Assembly (NCBI GenBank): GCA_951802195.1
Contig: OX637636.1
Coordinates: forward strand, 198,501-262,500
Source: Tausonia pullulans
Taxonomy: Eukaryota; Basidiomycota; Tremellomycetes; Cystofilobasidiales; Mrakiaceae
DNA: 64,000 bases
Reading direction: 5' to 3'
The notes under the pieces were generated by a model. It was not told where the DNA came from, ran no database searches, and worked only from the letters and a program-made list of their open reading frames with translations. A program made the position numbers and the translations under genes. Positions 21,978 to 32,347 of the stretch are shown in pieces (the stretch's first letter is position 1; the number at the start of each line of letters is the position of its first letter).

Positions 21978-24081
21978 ATGCTCTCCTCCATCCGCCCGAG
22001 CGCGGCTCTCCTCCTTGCCACTCAGTCACGAGGCTTCCATTCGTCCCTCGCGCGCGCCGCCGACCTCGCGAAGCCTGGAGAGAGCTCGACCGCCGGTCCG
22101 ACTGGTTCGTCTCTCCGTCATCGGTCGCCCTCAGGACAGCCTGGAACATGGCTTCTTGCACCTCACTGACGCTCCTTCCCCCTTTATGCAGATGCTGGTT
22201 CTGCCCGTGAGTCCTTTCCTCCGCCCTCCGACCTCTCCGAATCTCTCGCTCCTTTTCCGTCCTCCCGATTCCTCGTCCGGCTTGTCCTGGCTGTGGCAAC
22301 ACTGGGCTGTGTCCTTCTCGAAAGAGCTTCGCATAAGTTGCCTGGCGCTTTGGCCATTTTGTTGCTCAGAGGACCGGCGCCAGCGCCAACATTAGTGACA
22401 GAGGTTTCGCGCACTTGGTAAAGCGCGTCCGGGCGGGCGGCCGGCCTCGTTAAGGCTCGTGGTCTCTCGTACTCTCGAGTTTAGCCCTACCCTGGGCCTG
22501 TCGAGCGAGCCTGCTCTCCGGAGCTCTTCGCTATCCTTATTCTTTCCTGCCTCCAGCTGGCTAACCTTGCTTCTCACGCTCGGTCCTTCGTCAACAGGCG
22601 CGCCTTCTCCCCCAGCCTTCTCTGGCTTCACCAACGACGCCTCGTCTTTGTCCGACTACGATGACATCGGCGGCAACATCCTCAGCTCGCGCTCCGACGG
22701 CTACAACTACTTCGCCCCCACCAACGAAGAGGCTGGCGCTCCGAGGCGGTCCTCTCCTCGAACTCCATATGCCGCCCCGGCCCGAGGACGAGGAGTTCGC
22801 GGACGTGGTCGCGGACGGGGAGGTGCCACCTCTCGTCCCCCGAGACCTGTGAGGCTTGTTGGACCGCCCTTCCGCTCGGACAGGGACGTCCAGATCCCGG
22901 CGCTCGCCCCTTCGACGATCCCGGACTTCGGCCACCTTTACACGGACGACCCCAGCTTCCTCGGCGACCTTGGCGGTGCCATTAGCCCCCTCACCGAGCA
23001 GGACCTGGGTGGCAAGGCTTTCCCGGCCGGCCTCGTTCCGTTCAAAGCGGTCTCCAAGGCCGAGATTGAGGACCTTTCCAAGCGCAACGAGGCTCGTTCC
23101 AAGGCTTTCATTGCCCTCCAGCTCGGGGTCGAGTCCGAGACGGAACTTGAGGCCGTCGACCGTGCGTCGCTCTCCACGGAGAAGCGCGCCGCCCTCGAGG
23201 CCTACGAGGTCCAGCTCAGGGCCGACTCGGAGTACGAGGCCAAGCTCCATGAGCGCGCCTGGGGCCCGCTTGGTGTCTCCAAGGAGGAGGCCCCCTTCTT
23301 CGAGCCCAAGAAGGCTGGCGAGCTCGCCAAAGAGTCGGACGTCGACTATACCCGGCCCGAGAGGCGCGACACGCTCACCATCCACCTCACCGAGGCGATG
23401 AAGAAGGAGTCGAGCGCGTTGACTGCCGACTTTGTCGAGCGCGTCCGCGCCCGTAACGCCCGCCAGGACCAGATCTACGCCAAGCTCTACGATCCTCGGT
23501 CCGACCGGCCATTCCAGCTCGCGAGCGCTTTCCAGGCGCGCGCCGACCGGATTTTCCACCAGAACCGGATCGACTCGTTCCAATCGCGGACCAAGCGGCT
23601 GAAGATGGACCACCTCCCGCCGAGTCTCCGTGGCCCGCTATATGCGAAGCTCCAGAAGCAGTGGGAGGACGACGACCTCGCCAACCAGGAGAAGCTCGTC
23701 CGCGAGGGCAAGGGCGCCGTCGAGACAATCAAGGGCGGCTACGAGGGCTGGTTCGACCGGGCGGCCCTCAAGACAGGCGCGGACGGCGCTCTCCGACCCG
23801 ATGGCATCCCCTCTGACCCGAGGAAAGCTGCACGTGAGGCTGCTCAACTTGGGCTCGCCTGGAACGGAGGCTACCGTGGAGCGGAGAAGGAGGAGATGCT
23901 CCGGCTTGTCGATGCTTTCCTCAGCATGGGCGGCACTTCGGCCAAGAAGGCGACTGCTCCGGCAACAGCGAATGCCGAGTCAGGCGCCAAGTTGTTTGCC
24001 CAGATGGGTGATGGAGGGGAGAAGAACCCCAAAAAGAAGGCGGCAGCTCCCAAGGAGAAGGGGGCCAAGAAGAAGGCCTGA
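21978..24081 (+). CDS. mitochondrially targeted protein with an RG-rich segment, function unknown
   Basis: There are three exons: 21978-22104, 22192-22206 (only 15 nt) and 22598-24081, all joining in frame. The N-terminus MLSSIRPSAALLLATQSRGF, followed by HSSLARAA, is a clear presequence: Arg/Ser-rich, no acids, with the RGFHSS cleavage-site style of fungal mitochondrial proteins. After a disordered region with SSLSDYDDIGGN comes an RG-box-like run (RGRGVRGRGRGRGG) near 22785-22830. The large soluble region that follows is alpha-helical and charged, with DFGHLYTDDPSFLGDLGGAI and SLRGPLYAKLQKQWEDDDLA. The end is Lys-rich (KEKGAKKKA), with stop at 24079-24081. The basic, RNA-binding-like composition would suit a mitoribosomal or mitochondrial RNA protein, but I do not recognise the family and assign no function. 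Confidence 0.75.
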
Positions 24082-24164
24082 GATTTACATGAACTCGATT
24101 TGAATCTCTTTCTCGTTTGGCGGAGCATCGCTTGTTCAGTAGACCTAGCCCATGGATCCCATCC

Positions 24165-27100
24165 TTACTCATCCCGCTCCCGCGACGCATGGTGCTCCCG
24201 CGCCTCACGCAGGACTTCCGTAATCAAGCCTTCCGCTTCCTGCCATCCTTTCCTTCCGCTGAACTTAGCGTCCTTGACGCCCTTCTCGAGCAGCGTCCAC
24301 TGCTCTGGCTCGTCGTGCGCCTCAACCCAGCGGACGTCTGTTGTGAGTGCGAGAAAAGGGAAAGCAGTCAGTCCCTGCTTGAGAGAGCTCAGGGCTGGCG
24401 CTACTGGTCTTACATTCAGGCTCCGACCACGAGTGGAGCTGGTGTGGCAAAGGCAGGGGGGATCGGACGAGAATGTGGTGGAGGACGATGAGTGGCGGGA
24501 GAGGATTCGTCGCCGAGGGCGACGCGAGGGAAGTAGTGTCGAGGAAAAGAACAGGCCTGAAGAGAGGGATCGGAGGGAGATCAATTTCCGGACAAATAAC
24601 GCTCTCTCAGTCTTGGGCCCGCACCTGAACGCGCGCAAGGCAAGGTATTCGTCGCCGATCTCAGCGAGTTTGATCACTGATCTGCGGTCCTGACCACCGG
24701 CTGCAAGGAGGAACGTCGAAAGTGCAAACTCAAGCTCGGTCATGTCGCTGGTTAGCTTGAGTTTGCCGCTCTCGCCGAGCGGCCGAGCGATTGACGCGTG
24801 CAGGACAAAGGTCCGGAGAATGTGTCGGACGAGCGAGAGCGTCCTACGTCGGAAGAAGCGCCAAATCAGCATGCGAGCGGTATTTGAGAAAGACTGATTC
24901 ACTCTCACCATTCCTTCTTGAGGGTCCCGATGTTGTAAGGGGCCAGAATCTCGGTCCGAACAAAGGTCATCTTGGCCGTGAGCTCGACGAGGTAAGGCGA
25001 TGGTCCGTCGCCCATGCCGTCGGCCATGGGGTCTGTGAGCTTGCTAAAGTCCACCCGGTGGAGGCGGGCAATGATGGTGCTGAACTCGCGGCGAAGGGTG
25101 GCGAGGAGAACATCGGCATACTTGGAGTAGATGGCTTTGAGCTCCTGCTCAAGATAAAGACGACCACTCAGAACCAAGGAAAGCGAATTGAGAGAGGGAT
25201 GAAGGGGAACCCACCGAGATGGCAGGCTGCAAAATTGAAAGGATACGCTCGTTGTACTGGGACTCAACCTTGGAGATGGCGAGGTGACAGTTATAGAGCG
25301 CGTTCGTGAGCTGAGCGTTCAGGCTTTGAGAGGCATTGGCCGTTGGGCCTGTGTAATTGGTGGCTGATGAATCTTTGACGAACTGGCAAGAAGAGCGAGG
25401 TCAACTCAGCTCGACCGCGCAGCACGCGATCGACTTCCTCCTCTACCTACAAGTGCCTCGATGCGGCCCTCAAGGTTCTCTAGAGTCGTCACGACGTTCC
25501 GGGCCACACTCCTGAGGAGCAGCGGGTCGAACTTCGCAGAATCAAGCTCGTTCACCATGACGCGAGCGACCGAGATTCCCTCAGTCGCGCCGGGGGGAGA
25601 TCGAGGAGCGCCCGAGAGGGCATTGGAGACGACCTCGGTCAAACGGGCCGTGGACCGCGAGAGATAGAGAGTCTCGAAAGAGATGATGGAGCGAAGGATG
25701 AGGACGGTTTCAGGGCTGGAGAAGAGGGGTCAACAACATCAGTAGATACTCCATACTAGAGAAGTTGTGCACCACATCGACTCTAGAGACTCACCTCTGA
25801 TGATTCTGGGTGTAAACTGTATCGGTGTGGACGGAGATCTTTGAAAAGAACTGGTGAAACAGCCTCAGGAGTTTAGGGTACCCGACGCTGAGTGTCTGCT
25901 GGATGAAGTTCGAGCCTGGATCGCATGAGAATGTGCAACATCAGCTTAAGATCACTGTAGTGATTGAGTCCTCAACGGACTTCGAGAAGCCTCCCTCGAC
26001 TGCGTCTCGAATGTCCTTGCCAGGGTCGTCCAGAAAATGAAGCTCGGCTTGTTATCGAGGACCTGGAAGGAGAGAATCGAGCATTAGCCGTCAGCCTCAG
26101 GACTGCGGATCGAAGGAAGATCGCTCTGACCTTCATCGCCTCGTCAAGGAAGGAGATCTGGGTGACGGGATCCTTCTTGATCCTCAGAACCTTCTCCAAG
26201 GTGTAGACCTTGCGGGATGAAGCAGATCTCATCAGCGCTTATCGCCCGATGCGTTCAAGGAGAAGTGAAGTGAGCTTGCTTACCTTGACGCAGCAACTCG
26301 CCATATCCTCGATCAAGTTGTCTAGCCGGACCCAGAGCGTCGATGACCATGCGGAAGCCTGACCCGGCCCAGGCTCGTTCCTTGTTCCACCTCCTCGGGC
26401 CTTATGACCGGAGGCGCCGATCTCAGCCTCTCGACCGAGGCTGACGGTGTCGAAACAACGCTTGATCCTCGACTCGATGGCATCGGTGAGATCCGTCAAG
26501 AGCTGCCGAACGAGGGTCGGCAGAAGGCCAAGGTTGAAGGCCGTCTGAAATGCCGAGGCAAGAATGGGCTGGTTCTGAAAGCAAGAGAATTAGCAGGAGT
26601 GCGTTTGGTTGAGACAGGATGGGGTGCTCAAAGGACGCAGATAAACCAGAGGTACGCACGAGCGCAGAGAGTCCGGTGAAGACGAGGGCTTCCATCTCGG
26701 AGATGAGAAGCTCTTTGGAGCGCGCCAGGGTGGGAAGATACTCTGTGATCCGGTTGATGGCGGTTAGGGGAATTGCTTGGTCCTCCGATGACGAGAGTAT
26801 TGATGAGGATGGAAGTGCGAGCAGCGTGTCTGAGAAAGGCCAAGGGCCGGTCAGTTTGGCATTCGCCCTTGTTAAGCGCATACTGATCCGAGACTGACCA
26901 AGCTCAGCAATACTCAAAGCAGCCCTGTTCATGCCCTTCTCCTTCTTGCCCTCTTCGCCCGCCCCCGTGGCTGTGCTGGAGTCTCCCTCGGCTTCCGTGA
27001 TCTCGAGCATCTGCCCTTCCAGACGGCGAGCAACGACAATGAAGCGGTGTGTTCGCCGGAGGACATCTGCCGCCCTTTGAAGATGCGAAAGGTGAGCGAC

Positions 27101-27720
27101 GTGGGTCTGCAGGTTCTGATGCGGGACGCGGATCTTGAGGCGAAGCCTTCGAAAGGGGCGGGGAGATTAGCTGAGCCCTAAGTCGATGACGGTTATTGAC
27201 ATGACTGACCGTTCGAGCGAGAGAGAGACCTGATCAAGACCGTGGCGCACTTGGTGGAGCGCTGAGGAGAGATGATTCGTTGCCGAGGCTTGAATCAAGA
27301 GTTGGGCGTGGTGGATGGTGATCTTGGTGAAACAAGGCCGGTCTTGATCAGCTAAAAGCGGCGTACTCATTGCTTGGCCAGTCTACCTCTCACCTCTGAT
27401 CGAAGCCCTCGGGTCACTTCGTCGATGCTATACTGCAGCCTCGCCAGCGCCAACGGGATGTCCGGTTTGGTCTCGCCGTTCGGCTTCGAAGTTGACTTTG
27501 TCACCGCCTTGGAAGGCTCGGTGCCCGCGGCAGAGGCGGTCGCAGACGGATCGTATGCCTCGCCTGCAAGGATGGATGCGGAAAGCTCGTGTGCGGAGAA
27601 GTTGGGGGAGAGGTAGACGTCGTGGGCTGTGGAGTAAGAAAGGTTCAGCTTGGGATCGACTGTACGACTTGTGAGGCCCGACGATGGGATGCACGTACAG
27701 AGGTAGGACTCGCTGGACAT
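24165..27720 (-). CDS. COG5: conserved oligomeric Golgi complex subunit 5
   Basis: COG5 belongs to lobe B of the eight-subunit COG tether that recycles vesicles within the Golgi. The start MSSESYL lies in a 22-nt first exon (27699-27720). It continues HDVYLSPNFSAHELSASILA, the characteristic N-terminal COG5 block, then a Ser/Thr/Lys spacer, then IPLALARLQYSIDEVTRGLR. Helical segments follow: ATNHLSSALHQVRHGLDQVS, RLKIRVPHQNLQTHVAHLSH and RTHRFIVVARRLEGQM. Later exons are helical, including LEQELKAIYSKYADVLLATL and LTSDMTELEFALSTFLLAAG. The protein ends HHASRERDE, with stop at 24165-24167. There are about ten exons, and middle exon borders were not all fixed. The identification rests on the N-terminal block and the overall helical architecture. 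Confidence 0.8.
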
Positions 27721-28797
27721 AACGACGACTGAAGAAGAATCAGGGACGGTGGCCAGTCAGCTAGAAGCCCTAGTCGCAATGAAGGGGCCGACGGTGCCGG
27801 AGACGAGGGAAGGAGAACAGAGGAGATGACGGACGCGTCGAGGTCGCCGTTCGAGAAACGCGTCGCGCTCTCGAGCCCAGAACGACCCATCATTCAGACG
27901 TTTGAGCCCGGAATACCACCAAAAATCGAGATTGAGACCCTCCAGGAGAGTCCAAGAGAGTACCGGGCTGTCACAAAGGTGACATACCAAAGAGCATGGA
28001 GACTTCATGCTCTCAACCTGATATGACGAGTACGTCGCTGGCAAGTTGTGCCCAGCTGTAGAGCAGCGTTCACCGAATCATCGGAAGAAGATTGTTGGGT
28101 GTGCCTGCTGTGAACTCACTTGAACACAACTCTGATATGTTGCAAAGGATCAGGCAGGCGAACCAGGGAGGGTATTGCTTGAGAAAAGCGGGCGATCGAT
28201 GTAGCCGGGGTCAACTGGCGTGGGAGCAGACGACGTATAGATCTTTGGGATGTAAGAAAGAGAACTGGGGCCAGACAGAACAGTTCTCGTGCAAGATGAG
28301 GCGATGCGTTGAGTCGAGACGAGTCGAGCGGCGGTTTGAGCGGTCGGACGGCCTGCCAGCTGGCGACAGAGATGATGACCTGGATCCCGAACCAAATGGT
28401 AGATCGTTAAGAGCTGGATTTGTGTGGCTCTAGCAAACGAGGTCGGCCGCAGATCCCCGAGGCAAAGAGCTGAGTCCTGGGGTGCTGAGATGCGGGTGAT
28501 GATGGTTGAGCGCTAATGCGCCTGAGAACAAGCTCGCTTGGGCCCGGTCGCGACACGCTTGATCTAGTTGCGATGTTCAGTCCAGGTCTACCTGGGTCTG
28601 CCAGATGAGAGACTAGCCATCCTCAATGTGCTCCTCATGGGGACAAGTGTCCTATAACAGCGCGACGATGGTGGTGTCGTCAAGGGTTCCAGGTTCCAGC
28701 TCGACGGCGCACGGTCGAAAGGAAGCACATTCACTATACGCAGACCCGACTCCTCCTCCGTGCTCTGTTCCCCGCCCATTGGAACCCAGCACGCCAT
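27721..28797. other. intergenic region between COG5 and NUXM
   Basis: COG5 points left and NUXM ends at the right edge of this stretch, so it carries the COG5 promoter and the NUXM 3' flank. Open frames of 60-95 codons on both strands resemble no family and lack clean splice or start context. I see no supported gene. Confidence 0.4.
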
Positions 28798-30078
28798 TTA
28801 GTAAATGGCCGAGTAGTCCGCCGGCTTGAGATGCTCGAGGCCCTTGTAGTCTGGGAAGAGCGCGCAAGCGGACAGGGGGGTCTCAGTCAGCAGCGGCGCG
28901 CGGCAACGAGATCGAGGAAGCGAAAAGAAAGCGGTCTCACAGTCCTGCTCAGTATTGTGGAACTTGTGGTTCACCATGTTGAACCAGGGGAAGACGACTA
29001 GCATACGTGAGAGATATTCATCAGCCTTCGCTCTGAGGGAGTACGGATTCGCGGGCCGGTCGCGCGGAGGGATAGCAGGGCTCATGCTCGCGCGGATCGC
29101 GAGCATCATTGGTTCGTCTCCATCGTCCGGACGCGTCCAAGACTCCCAGCAAGCAAGCAAAGAAGAGGAGGCTGACCTGAGTGGAGCTGCGACCAAGTCG
29201 AGTTTCGCATGGCGACACCCTGGGCGTACTCGCTGAGCCGGGAGCGGCCGTAAAGCGGCTCGCCCTGCTGAATCCTGCCCCGCATCTCTTCGTAGTCCTT
29301 CTTGACCTCCCGTTCGTTCTCAGACATGCCCCAGAACCTTTCTGCCAATCCGAAGGGAAGGAGTCAGACTAATGGGCGTTCTACAGGCCGGCAAACAAGC
29401 AGCGGCGCAGGAGACGCGACGCACTCGTGACAGCGAGCTGGGCGACGAGGAAGCCCGAGAAGAAGCCGATGACACCGAAGTGATATCCAACCTTGGCGAA
29501 ACCACCCCGGGAGTACGTCGGGTTCCACTTGCCTTAGAGGAACGAGGCCCAAAAAGATGAGGAGTCGCCGGGTGTGAGCAATGAGAACGAACCAGAGTGG
29601 TGGGAACGCGAGGGCCGAGGAGAACTCGACCGAGGGAGGGGTGGAAGCAGCGGGGAGGAGAAGGACTCACGCATGTACCACATGAACAAGGGGAGGCCAC
29701 CGGTGGCTCCGGCCCAAGTGGCGAGGTCCGAGGGACGCATGTAGCGAATGACCCGACCAATGTGCGGGTCAGAGTCCTGAGAGAACGTGAGAATGATTGT
29801 GACGGCGGGTCGAGGAGACGGCGAAGGAAAGGAGAGCAAGGCAGGCGAGAAAGAGTCAGGAGCTGGAAAGGGAGCCAGACCTCCCAGTCGGTGAGATCGG
29901 CAGAGGACCTACGATGATGGTGTCTGCGCGTGAGGAGACGGAGAGGCAGCAGAGCCGTCAGCGGACTGGGCCAGAACGAGGGTCCGCCTGCAGCGAGCAA
30001 GCAGCAGGAGGTAGACGGGAAGGAGAGTCGGCCGGGGGGCGAGGACTGACAGGGCATGGGCACCCATTGGATAGGCAT
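28798..30078 (-). CDS. NUXM: NADH:ubiquinone oxidoreductase (complex I) 20.9 kDa-type subunit
   Basis: This is an accessory subunit of mitochondrial complex I found in fungi and plants. Seven exons join in frame: 30051-30078, 29913-29923 (11 nt), 29671-29776, 29425-29532, 29177-29341, 28941-28997 and 28798-28850. The product starts MPIQWVPMPYTIIDSDPHIG, then RVIRYMRPSDLATWAGATGG, the family signature. There are two membrane segments: GGLPLFMWYM in the first and GYHFGVIGFFSGFLVAQLAV in the second. The matrix or intermembrane part carries RFWGMSENEREVKKDYEEM, GEPLYGRSRLSEYAQGVAMR and VVFPWFNMVNHKFHN. It ends HLKPADYSAIY. The length, about 175 residues, matches the family. Its presence implies that the organism has the proton-pumping complex I, unlike Saccharomyces. 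Confidence 0.9.
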
Positions 30079-30604
30079 CTTGGGCGAGGCGATAGGAACG
30101 GAGTCTAGGGCGCTGCAATGACGGGACGACGCGAAGAGGTGGAGAGAGAGCAGGCGTCGAATGGCGGTCGAGAGAGAAGAGGCTACATACACATCCGCGG
30201 CTTTCGGCCCGGGGTCGCTCGCGCTTTAGTCGCTCCTTACTCGCCCAGCTTGTATCTCCTCCTAGACAACCGACCGCTGACCATCATAACCCCCTCTTGA
30301 ATTTTGGAACTCACTGTCTTGTCCTTGTTGTAAAGCTACAGCCTCTCGTTTCGGCTTTCGCCTCAATGAGACAGCTAGCTGCATCGGGTAGTGCTGCGAT
30401 GCCACCGGATCAGAGATGCGCTCTCACTTCTGTCCGATGCGGTCGAACTGGTATACATCGCAAGGTGACAGCAGAGAGAACGGATGTAGAGAAACGAAAA
30501 TGGCCGAGACTGGGGTTGATGCAAAGGAAAAGGAAGAAGAGGAACGAAAGAGGGAGGGGGAACACGCGCGCATGCACCAAAGGAGGAGCGGCGGCAGCAG
30601 CGCT
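30079..30604. other. intergenic region between NUXM and GAR1
   Basis: This holds the NUXM promoter and the GAR1 3' flank. The sequence just right of the NUXM start is Ser/Leu-coding-like in one frame but has no gene support. I see nothing else. Confidence 0.4.
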
Positions 30605-32119
30605 CTAGAAGCTGCCCCGACCCCGGCCGCGACCGCCAAAGCCACGGTCGGATCCACCCCGAGGGGCGAAACCTCCACGTCCTCCACGAGGAGCACCCCT
30701 TCCTCCTCCAGCACCACCGCGGGACGAAAAGCCACCTCGTCCTCCACCGCGGGACACGAAACCACCCCGACCAGGGGGTCCACCGCGCGCACCGCCGCGA
30801 CCGCCGCGAGCCCCGCCGCGCTTGGCGACTAAGAGGAGGGGGATCGAGGGACACATGTCAGCCTGGCGCTTGGAGAGTCGAGATATGCCACAAGAGAGAT
30901 AGGCTAGAGTGACGCTGAATGAGGCTGCCAGCGACAAGGGACAAATCCAGCGAGTGTCTGAATGGACAATCTAGAAGGCCATCACCTGGAACCACCTAGG
31001 CTCGCTGTGACACTGCCCCCGACGAGCAGCATGCCACAGCGAGAGGGCGGACTTGTATATGGCCTCCCGATGCCGTGCTTTTGAAGCCTACCAGCAGCCA
31101 TCTTTGTATGGCGCCATCAGAAGCAGACGCAAGAACTCACCCTTGGCTCCTGCAGGCGCCTTGGGCTTGGGAAGAAAGCGCTCTATCGGAAGGAGCTTGT
31201 CGGCAGCGATGTAGACCTTGTCTTCCTTTTTAAAGCTGGAGGCGACTGTGGGAGAGAAAACAAGGGCCAATGTCAGCTGTGACTCTAAAAGAAAGCAAGC
31301 CGGCCGTCCCAGGAGACAGAACGTATGTCACACCACGCGAAGAATTCGAGCAGCGCATTGGAGTGGATGGAAACCCATCATGGCTCAGCCCAAATTACAT
31401 CCTCTATTTGCCGTAGACCCTGCGTGATGGAGCTCTGAACGATCCGCACTATGAGACTCGCCGTCCTGTGGCAGAGCGAAAGTCTCGTCCCGTCCGACCC
31501 AAAAATACAAGAGCGCGCGCCAGGAAACAGCAAGCAGGAAGGAAGGCGCTCACCCATGCCCTCGTTCATCTTGATGGTGAAGTAAACCTCATTGATCGGG
31601 CCGAGGATCTCATCGACCTTGCCAATGGGCGTCTTGTTCTCGAGGTAGATCGGGGCGTTGAAGTAGGGAACCTTGGTCGGCTGGGTCGAGGAGCAGAGCA
31701 TCTCGGACTCGACGGAGTGGAGGAAGGAGCCGATCTCTGCAGAACAGGCCGCGTGCGGTAGGACAAGCGGTAGGCCGATGATATTGAGGGGGGGGGGGGA
31801 GGGGGAGTAGCAAGAGAGAGAGAGGGCGGAGGGGGAAGGGAAGGCGAAGAGAGCGAAGAGCGAGGCACCGGGGTTCAAGGAGAGAAGCAAGGAGCAAGAC
31901 AGGGAGCGAGGAAAACGATGGGCTCCGTCAGCAACCGCAGAGCACAAAGCGCCCTCAAGACCTCGACGCTGGCAGCATGGACTCGCCCTGGACAGTGTCG
32001 GGGGGACCGTAGCTGGCCTGGAAGCCGCCCCTTCCCCCTCCGCGCCCTCCTCCACGGCTGAAGCCTCCTCCGCCGCGCCCACCGCGGTCTCCTCCTCCGC
32101 GTCCGCCTCGGAAGCTCAT
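30605..32119 (-). CDS. GAR1: H/ACA snoRNP subunit GAR1
   Basis: GAR1 is one of four core proteins of nucleolar H/ACA particles, which guide pseudouridylation of rRNA and help pre-rRNA processing. There are four exons: 31987-32119, 31554-31736, 31141-31245 and 30605-30828. An N-terminal RGG domain ([20 protein letters not shown]) leads to [20 protein letters not shown], then [20 protein letters not shown] and [20 protein letters not shown], then [20 protein letters not shown] and [15 protein letters not shown] second RGG domain ends [14 protein letters not shown]. This is the complete family layout, with RGG tails on both sides of the beta-barrel core. The first intron starts GCGAGT, not GT: only that donor restores the VQ-EIG junction expected from yeast GAR1. 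Stop is at 30605-30607. Confidence 0.93.
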
Positions 32120-32347
32120 GCTGGTTGGTCTGGTGGGTGGGTGGTTGGGAGTCGAGGGGCGAAGGTGGGCGGAGAGGACGATGACGGGGGCCGAAAGAAG
32201 GGGAGGTGGTCGTCGCTTGCTCTTCAGAGGAAAATCGGAGGACTTGCTCGCTACTCTTGCGCACCAAAAGCGCTCCGCCTCGAGCAGCCCACGCGCGCCC
32301 ACTGCAACCTGGCCCGGCCCCTTCAACGACGGCCGCCAACTAGCACC
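32120..32347. promoter_or_regulatory. 228-bp divergent promoter shared by GAR1 and uL15m
   Basis: The two start codons face away from each other across 228 bp, so both promoters must overlap here. The sequence is GC-rich. I see no clear TATA box. Co-regulation of a nucleolar snoRNP protein and a mitochondrial ribosomal protein would make sense but is inferred only from the spacing. Confidence 0.5.

Noticed and set aside
30375-30854. Trp/Arg-rich minus-strand open frame at the GAR1 3' end
   Set aside because: It is an off-frame reading of the RGG-coding exon of GAR1.
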